DNA from: Bacillus sp. SM2101
Lineage (GTDB): Bacteria > Bacillota > Bacilli > Bacillales > SM2101
DNA: 39,556 nt
Assembly (NCBI RefSeq): GCF_018588585.1
Contig: NZ_JAEUFG010000034.1
Coordinates: forward strand, 1-39,556
Direction: 5' to 3'
The notes beneath the pieces are model-generated. The model saw only the letters and a list, made by a program, of their open reading frames with translations, was not told the DNA's origin and did no database searches. Shown here piece by piece: positions 34,091-39,556 of the stretch. The number at the start of each line of letters is the position of its first letter. Position 1 is the first letter of the stretch. Made by a program: the position numbers and the translations under genes.

Positions 34091-36640
34091 TTACCAGCCT
34101 ACACCAATAATTAGTGCTTCTGGATTAGGATGTTCTAGTAGCGTACTATAATTTCTTACATCATCATAAGCAAAGCCGTATGCTAAACCGTCAATGCTAT
34201 AATCATGCCAGAATTTAGCATAGAAGTTCGCTGTATCGTTTTGATAGAAGAAATCTGAATTTCCCCAATTAACAGGGTCATACATAATACCTCTATTTAA
34301 TGCGGCACAAACTTGAGCTTCCACTACTTTCTCATCTGCACTTCCTGTATCCATCGGTCCTGAACACTCAAAAACTTCAAGTGTCGATGGTTTCCTTGCA
34401 ATGTTTAAATTGTAAGGACCACCGTTTTTCGAAAAGACGAAGTTATCTCCCTGAACACGACCACTAAATGTTCCTGCTTCTGCAGTAAAGGTTAATTCAT
34501 TCGTTCTATAATAATCCCAAACTTCATTCACATAGTTATCAAAATAGTTTTCATATGTTCCTCCTGGCTTAAATTGACCTTTACCTGGAGCAACGATTCT
34601 ATATGGTTCTTCCACTAATGTTTGGAATTCCGCTGGCATTTCATTTTTAAATGCACTAAATAACTGGTCACGCGTATATGTTTCACCTACGATTTTATCA
34701 TACCCATCTGAACCTAGTAATCTATTCGTAATTGGGAAACTAAATTGGTCTACTCGAGTAGAGTTTCCGTGATAACCCCATTGGTCAATTGTAAACTCAA
34801 TCCATTCGAAATAAATATCTTGGTTAGGATCTGTTGGATTATTTAAATCTGGACCTGCAAATCCTACTCTACCATCTGCTGCTTGATTTAACTTAATATA
34901 CATTGGACTTCCTAAACTAATAAACATTCTTCCAGAGTCAATCTCTGGCATTGAAGTCCAGTCTACTTCACTCATTTTATAAAAGTAGTTTGGATAGTTT
35001 TGACCGTTTTTCGTCAAGTGACCTGGTGCATCATTGTCACTAATTTTACTTTCTATCAAATTTCCATCTTTATCTACATGACTAAGCTGCCCAGTAGCTT
35101 TATTGTAACCAAGAATAGCCCAGTAAATTTCATCATCAGAATACTCTCCACCAGTATTATTTTGTAATTGGAATGTCATCACACCATTTCCAGTAGGAAT
35201 AGTTCCAGGTTCTGGTGTCGGAGTTGGTTCTGTTGGTTCTGTTGGCGTAGCTGAGTTTTTAGTAAATTCAACCCAATTTAAGTTACCGATACCTTCAGAT
35301 GCACCTTTAAATACAAAATATACATCATGTGTACCTGTTACATTATTGATAGTGGCAGTGTTTGTAACCCACTTTTGCCATCCGCCAGTATTTTGAATAG
35401 CAACTGTTCCAACTAAAGTTCCAGTAACGCTATCTAACCTTACTTCAATTGATCCACCTGTTGATTGACTAGCTACTCTAGCTTCAATCCCTTTTGCACC
35501 ATCGGAACCAAAATTAACATTGTTAAATGCTATATAGTCGCCGTTGTCTGTCCAACCTACATTTTTCCCACTACCTAAATCAGTAGTATCTTCTGTTTGA
35601 ATACCTTGCATTGAATCGTAGTCTTCTGCTTGTATTTTCTCATAAGCATTGATGGAACTAGGATTCGTTGGTTCTGTTGGTTCTGGCTCTGGAGTTGGTT
35701 CAGAAGGTTCTGTTACCACTCCAGTTGAAGTAAGTACCATGTCATCGATACGAACAATTTTCGCAGTCCCTACCCCTTCAAAGCGTAAAAATTTCGCATT
35801 TGTCAAATTCGCTTGAAAATCAGCTAAAGGTATAGAAATTGTTTTATAAATGCTTGTTACGCTACCGTAATCAGATAATTTTAGTGAGCGATTTGTTCCA
35901 TCATTTAATACGATGTTAATATAATCCTCTTCGCCACCATTTGCACCTTTTAAGGTAAGCTCCAGTGTATCATAAGCAGAAATATCTCTATTTAAGTGCT
36001 GATCAAATGATTCTGCACTTGTCCTACCATTAAAGAAGAAATACAAATTAGAATTACCTTCTAGATTGTAAGCTCCTCCATTACGTACAATTGATTCTCC
36101 CAAATCATTTGTATTTGTGTTCCACTGTGTTGAAGAGTTAAAATCGTCAATTATTAGTGGCTCAACATCTGGATTTGGTTCAGGTGTTGGTTGTGGTTCC
36201 GGCTCTGGTGTCGGCTCCGGAGTTGGTTCTGGCGCTGGCTCCGGAGTTGGTTCTGGCGCTGGCTCCGGAGTTGGTTCTGGCGCTGGCTCTGACGTTGATC
36301 CATGCGTACTATTATATTCTGATGTGTTATACGCAGGAGTTCCATTGTTATATGTGAATGAATAACTAATAACGTCTCCAGATTTCAAACCATCCACTTC
36401 ATGTGTGAAAGTAGCTCCTGATTTATTCATTCTTACGTTTTGTTGAATACCAGAGTTAATTTTGTAATGAACATCTACCCAGCTTGTATTCACAAAAGAC
36501 GTAAATGTAATTTGAGATTTTGTTGAGGTTATAGTGTTAACATCATGTTCATAATCAGCTGCTGCTGCAATATTATTATTAAAAAATGGTGATATTATTA
36601 ATGATAGTGCCATTATCACCGTAAGCACTTTTTTAAACAT
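34091..36640 (-). CDS. Secreted GH64 beta-1,3-glucanase with CBM56, CBM6 and linker domains
   Basis: The protein has 849 residues from the ATG of MFKKVLTVIMALS, which has GGAGGT 7 bases upstream. Order: signal peptide (1 to about 29, cut after AAA), CBM56-like beta-1,3-glucan-binding domain (30-115), a PEPAPEPTPEP-type linker, a galactose-binding-like domain (about 160-310), a second Pro/Thr linker, a CBM6-like domain (about 330-460, IQAEDYDSMQG and GWTDNGDYIAF), a third linker, and a C-terminal GH64/thaumatin-like catalytic domain (about 485-849, VFECSGPMDTG and EAQVCAALNRG). It should release oligosaccharides from fungal beta-1,3-glucan outside the cell. It is monocistronic. Confidence 0.9.
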   Translation of the reverse strand: MFKKVLTVIMALSLIISPFFNNNIAAAADYEHDVNTITSTKSQITFTSFVNTSWVDVHYKINSGIQQNVRMNKSGATFTHEVDGLKSGDVISYSFTYNNGTPAYNTSEYNSTHGSTSEPAPEPTPEPAPEPTPEPAPEPTPEPTPEPEPQPTPEPNPDVEPLIIDDFNSSTQWNTNTNDLGESIVRNGGAYNLEGNSNLYFFFNGRTSAESFDQHLNRDISAYDTLELTLKGANGGEEDYINIVLNDGTNRSLKLSDYGSVTSIYKTISIPLADFQANLTNAKFLRFEGVGTAKIVRIDDMVLTSTGVVTEPSEPTPEPEPTEPTNPSSINAYEKIQAEDYDSMQGIQTEDTTDLGSGKNVGWTDNGDYIAFNNVNFGSDGAKGIEARVASQSTGGSIEVRLDSVTGTLVGTVAIQNTGGWQKWVTNTATINNVTGTHDVYFVFKGASEGIGNLNWVEFTKNSATPTEPTEPTPTPEPGTIPTGNGVMTFQLQNNTGGEYSDDEIYWAILGYNKATGQLSHVDKDGNLIESKISDNDAPGHLTKNGQNYPNYFYKMSEVDWTSMPEIDSGRMFISLGSPMYIKLNQAADGRVGFAGPDLNNPTDPNQDIYFEWIEFTIDQWGYHGNSTRVDQFSFPITNRLLGSDGYDKIVGETYTRDQLFSAFKNEMPAEFQTLVEEPYRIVAPGKGQFKPGGTYENYFDNYVNEVWDYYRTNELTFTAEAGTFSGRVQGDNFVFSKNGGPYNLNIARKPSTLEVFECSGPMDTGSADEKVVEAQVCAALNRGIMYDPVNWGNSDFFYQNDTANFYAKFWHDYSIDGLAYGFAYDDVRNYSTLLEHPNPEALIIGVGW

Positions 36641-36767
36641 ATCGTTACCTCCGTACAATTATTAATAATAGTTAGTTTACTAGATTTGTTGATATGAAGT
36701 TTTGCACAGTAACCTCCTTCCACTCATATATTACGTACCCTTTGTCATTTTAGTGGGGGTCAAAAAT

Positions 36768-36801
36768 AAAAAAACCTAGCGTTTTATTTTTTACGCTAGG
36801 T
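36768..36801 (-). terminator. Terminator of the second nitroreductase gene
   Basis: ACCTAGCGT (36774-36782) pairs with ACGCTAGGT (36793-36801), with a T run on the minus strand. Confidence 0.85.
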
Positions 36802-36829
36802 AGCATAGTTTTAATACTATGAAACTCGA

Positions 36830-37537
36830 TTAGAATTTATTCCAAGTTGTAACTTCATCAAGTGGTAAACGAGATTTTGCAAAGCCTACTTGTTTGGCCT
36901 TACCAACAGAAATTAACATAACAGGAGAGAAATTTTCTGGAACATTGAATTCTTTGATAAATTGATCAGGGTTAAAACCTCCCATTGGTACTGTATCAAG
37001 GCCTTTTGCCTTTGCTGCAAGCATTAATTGCATAGATACGATACCACCATCAATCATCGCTACTCTTGTTGCATCTTCATACGATAGATTTCCATAATGA
37101 CCATTAATTTGATCTACATAGAATTTTTTAATTTCTTCTGTCATCGCACCTTTGGTTACTAACTCACCATATATTCTTTCTGCGTTTTTATATGCTTCTA
37201 GGTCTCCAAGCACTGCTATAACAACTGATGCATCAACGATTTGTTGTTGATTATTTGCAATTGGTAGTAATTGCTCTTTTGATTCTTGATCTTGAATAAC
37301 AAGAAATCTCCAAGGTTGTAAGTTACTTGAAGAAGGAGCCAAAATTGCAGTCTCTAACATTTCATTAATATCACTTTCACTCATTTTATATTCTGGATCA
37401 TAATGACGAATTGAACTTCTTTCTTGTGCAACTGTGAAGAAATTTTGGTCAGTTAGTTCCTTCGGTTTTGCACCACTCATTTTTATTTCTTTAATTTTAT
37501 TTAAATATTCTTCACTTGCATTTCTACTTTGTGCCAT
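36830..37537 (-). CDS. Nitroreductase family protein
   Basis: The protein has 235 residues and starts at ATG with AAAGGAG upstream. It has the FMN-binding nitroreductase fold: ERSSIRHYDPEYKMSE, LAPSSSNLQPWRFLV, AMIDGGIVSMQLMLAAKAKGL and PMGGFNPDQF, ending in SRLPLDEVTTWNKF. A 35-residue N-terminal helical extension precedes the domain. It reduces nitro compounds, quinones or similar with NAD(P)H. Upstream, four ACTGT/ACAGT half-sites surround its promoter (37556-37620), so a MarR/HxlR-like repressor, not encoded here, probably controls it. Confidence 0.88.
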   Translation of the reverse strand: MAQSRNASEEYLNKIKEIKMSGAKPKELTDQNFFTVAQERSSIRHYDPEYKMSESDINEMLETAILAPSSSNLQPWRFLVIQDQESKEQLLPIANNQQQIVDASVVIAVLGDLEAYKNAERIYGELVTKGAMTEEIKKFYVDQINGHYGNLSYEDATRVAMIDGGIVSMQLMLAAKAKGLDTVPMGGFNPDQFIKEFNVPENFSPVMLISVGKAKQVGFAKSRLPLDEVTTWNKF

Positions 37538-37555
37538 TATTAAATCTCCTTTTAT

Positions 37556-37620
37556 TCAAACTGTATTTATTTCTATTACAGTATAATGTTCTAACTGTAA
37601 TTTTGTCAAGTACAGTTTGA
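37556..37620 (-). promoter_or_regulatory. Promoter embedded in four alternating half-sites
   Basis: On the minus strand TTGACA (37604-37609), 18 bases, TATACT (37580-37585). TCAAACTGTA (37556-37565) and TACAGTTTGA (37611-37620) form a perfect outer inverted repeat; TTACAGT (37576-37582) and ACTGTAA (37594-37600) form a perfect inner one. Typical of a dimeric winged-helix repressor. Confidence 0.7.
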
Positions 37621-38274
37621 TGAAAGATCTAGAATACTATTTCAAATGTTTGACTCCCCTTTTATAGCAACGAATTCACCTATATTAGGTGTAAAGATAA
37701 CATTTTATTTTTATTTCTCAAAAAAATCTATGTAAGAAACAATATAGTAACATAACTAGCCCACTATAAAAGATGTCAACCGAGCCCTCCAAATATATGG
37801 TACAAACAACGATAATATGTAATACTGGAGTGACCAGAGGCATTAACAGAGCAGGTATACTTCCTAATGTACATCTTCGAAATCATGTATAAAGGAGAAC
37901 TGCGTGTTTGGTAGGAATCAACACCCCCTCTCTATCACACTCTTTAAACCCTTCCATGTGAGTACATTTTTTATTTTCTTCCCCTACTTTAGTTATATGA
38001 GCTTGTATAATTTTTTCTGTAGTTAATGTTCCTTTGTAATATCTATATACATTATAATAGGATGAAAGTGAGCAAGTGTGGTTCGTTAACGCTCCAACAG
38101 AATGGGCAACTGGTGAATCAGGATGGTCTAAACGAGATCTTACTCTAGAAGCGAGGCCTAAATTTTATCAAAGCATTTTTGTATATAGACCAATACTCAA
38201 GAAGGAAATACCTTAGGGCTTATAATAAACTTCTATGTTAGTTACACATTAACTAAATAACAAGGGGTAATTTA
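37621..38274. other. Stretch with two opposed gene scraps
   Basis: A minus-strand startless frame (stop at 37883-37885, up to about 38050) reads YKGTLTTEKIIQAHITKVGE and then KCTHMEGFKECDREG. The plus-strand scrap at 38061-38216 is listed separately. No intact gene or RNA is seen. Confidence 0.35.
38061..38216 (+). pseudogene. C-terminal scrap of an unknown gene
   Basis: A 51-codon frame begins right after a TAG with no start; it reads DESEQVWFVNAPTEWATGES then LEARPKFYQSIFVYRPIL and stops. Family unknown. Confidence 0.35.
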
Positions 38275-38748
38275 ATGAAACGATTATTTATTACATTCAT
38301 ACAAATCGCAGTACTAATTGGGTGTAGTACTAACCCCCATGACAATATTGATACATTCAGAATTGCAGAATCATATTATGCAGGTGGGGGCTCTGAGGAT
38401 TTAAGTACTGCTCACTTTCAATATTTTATAACTGTTTATTACAAAGAAGGCATGAACGTTGATATTAATAGCATTGAACCGGTATTAGATGAATGGATAG
38501 AGAGTAAAGTGATAAATAAGAGTATTAATAATATTACTGACAATAAAGATGGAAATTTCATAAAAGTAGTTGGTAAAGTGACATTAGATACATGGGGATT
38601 TAACAAAGAAACCGCTCCTAAAATAGAAAGAGATGAGAAACCAATTCAAGGGATATCTTTCCAACTGGACAATGGGGAAAAATATAAAGTGACTGGATTT
38701 GGAGAATCTACAAGTGTAGATCAATTACCTGAAGAAATTCAGGAGTAG
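38275..38748 (+). CDS. Small lipoprotein, unknown function
   Basis: The protein has 157 residues and starts at ATG with AAGGGGT upstream. The N-terminal signal MKRLFITFIQIAVLIGC carries a lipobox, so Cys17 should be acylated after cleavage and the protein anchored outside the membrane. The mature part (about 140 residues) is acidic with no recognised domain, and resembles small Bacillus lipoproteins of unknown role. No operon partner. Confidence 0.75.
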   Translation: MKRLFITFIQIAVLIGCSTNPHDNIDTFRIAESYYAGGGSEDLSTAHFQYFITVYYKEGMNVDINSIEPVLDEWIESKVINKSINNITDNKDGNFIKVVGKVTLDTWGFNKETAPKIERDEKPIQGISFQLDNGEKYKVTGFGESTSVDQLPEEIQE

Positions 38749-39068
38749 ATTTAACTTTACTCTCTCTTATTTGCTTACACAGAAACCTATAATACATTCA
38801 AGTCTTAAAGTTCTCTGAGTATGTCTTAAAAAGCAATACGTTACAGTATCATTCTTTACATTCATTATTCTAATGAGTTTTTTCTACTCGTAGATTGATA
38901 GTAAAGTTATTAATTTTAAAAGCTTAAACACTAAACCCCGTCTTGGTTTAGACGGTGCAAGCGTTTTTGATTCTTGTTAGGAGAAACTCCTTATTGTTCA
39001 ATAACGGGAGAACATTTCTTGTAAATTACTAACCTATACATCATACTATTCATTTTAAATAGTTTTAG
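38749..39068. other. Intergenic stretch, no intact gene
   Basis: On the minus strand a 20-codon tail (stop 38931-38933, GVSPNKNQKRLHRLNQDGV) looks like a scrap of coding sequence, perhaps of a transposase, but is too short to assign. Confidence 0.25.
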
Positions 39069-39308
39069 TTATTCTTCAATAAGCTTTGGTTCCGAAGCAT
39101 ATACAGAATCTGTTGGTCCATTATAGACACTTGGCCAAATTACAACAGTTACACCATCATTAGTTGAAAACGGTTGATCAGTTGTTACTGAGAGATACTG
39201 CCAACCAGTTGTAACGTCAACCTTTACACCGGCTGATTCTGTATTATTACGATTTAGAAATTGTATTAGAAGTAATTTAGTTGGTATGGACCACCTACTA
39301 CTCGCCAT
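39069..39308 (-). pseudogene. Probable C-terminal fragment of a larger protein
   Basis: The 79-codon frame starts at an ATG with no ribosome site. The sequence after residue 20 (KVDVTTGWQYLSVTTD, DGVTVVIWPSVYNG, SVYASEPKLIEE) has the look of the last beta strands of a carbohydrate-binding or phage-tail type domain, where a start in mid-fold is unlikely. It might instead be a short intact gene; confidence is low. Confidence 0.4.
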
Positions 39309-39370
39309 AATTAGACGTAGATATTCATAGGATTAAATATGACGACGTTGTGAATATCCGAAATAAATAA

Positions 39371-39421
39371 AAATAGGTAAAACCCTGTTTTCATCTTTTG
39401 TTCTCAGGGTTTCACCTATTT
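39371..39421. terminator. Hairpin terminator
   Basis: AAATAGGTAAAACCCTG (39371-39387) pairs with 39405-39421 with one mismatch, followed by T-rich sequence on the plus strand. It may serve the gene to its right or convergent transcripts. Confidence 0.6.
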
Positions 39422-39480
39422 TAATGTTCCGGTAATCAAAACTACTAAAGTTAAAGCTATGATCCAAAAAAGCCAACCTT

Positions 39481-39536
39481 AAAATGTACCCTATAGAGTA
39501 GACACTTTAAAAAAGTCTCCCTATAGGGTACATTTT
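39481..39536. repeat. 16-bp perfect terminal-type inverted repeat
   Basis: AAAATGTACCCTATAG (39481-39496) and its exact complement (39521-39536) flank 24 bases that also contain AGAC/GTCT. The TGTACC..GGTACA ends resemble IS3-family ends, and TATAAT follows at once, so it may be an IS end or a tiny MITE-like element; the right edge cuts the context. Confidence 0.55.
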
Positions 39537-39556
39537 TGTATAATGGAGAAACACAA

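Noticed and set aside
36117-36365. Frames over the PEPT linker of the glucanase.
   Set aside because: Low-complexity shadows of the Pro/Thr/Glu linker repeat.

Overview
The window reads as an AT-rich chromosomal stretch of a spore-forming Bacillaceae. Sporulation-type promoters, collagen-like and glycine-rich spore-surface proteins, an S-box (SAM) riboswitch and short interspersed repeats like those of the Bacillus cereus group all point that way. The species cannot be fixed from the sequence alone.

Region 1 (about 1-8.9 kb) looks like a spore-surface island. It holds a collagen-like protein, a protein built on a 15-bp GGGM(P/S) repeat, a GTGGPGP-repeat protein and a Gly/Arg/Tyr-rich small protein. 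Several have promoters resembling sigma-K (AC, 16-17 bp, CATANNNTA), some with GerE-like boxes. Between them lie a SpoIID-like/peptidoglycan-binding protein and a shorter paralog. The first 104 bases copy the promoter of the collagen-like gene, so a paralog probably lies just left of the window.

Region 2 (about 9-13 kb) is a graveyard of mobile DNA. An IS3-family element abuts an ORF-less group II intron. After it come a beta-propeller fragment, frameshifted small genes on the minus strand and a broken large serine recombinase. A broken resolvase also sits at 2.3-2.8 kb.

Region 3 (13-16 kb) has a TetR-type regulator divergent from an unknown 228-aa protein, with repeats and a palindrome between them, then a nitroreductase. 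Region 4 (16.3-23 kb) is the most notable: a four-gene minus-strand operon of two NIS siderophore synthetases, an MFS exporter and a citryl-diamino-acid-type PLP decarboxylase, behind a promoter with two perfect 7-1-7 Fur boxes. It should make and export a citrate-based carboxylate siderophore. Compared with staphyloferrin B loci it lacks the third synthetase and the precursor genes, so the product is not predictable.

Region 5 (23-34 kb) is mixed core and accessory: a broken regulator, a pentapeptide-repeat protein, membrane proteins, a peroxiredoxin-like protein, a CNNM/CBS (HlyC/CorC) protein, and methylthioribose salvage (mtnB divergent from S-box-controlled mtnK-mtnA). Region 6 (34-39.5 kb) has a secreted multi-CBM GH64 beta-1,3-glucanase, a second nitroreductase behind an array of inverted half-sites, a lipoprotein, gene fragments and a terminal inverted repeat at the right edge.
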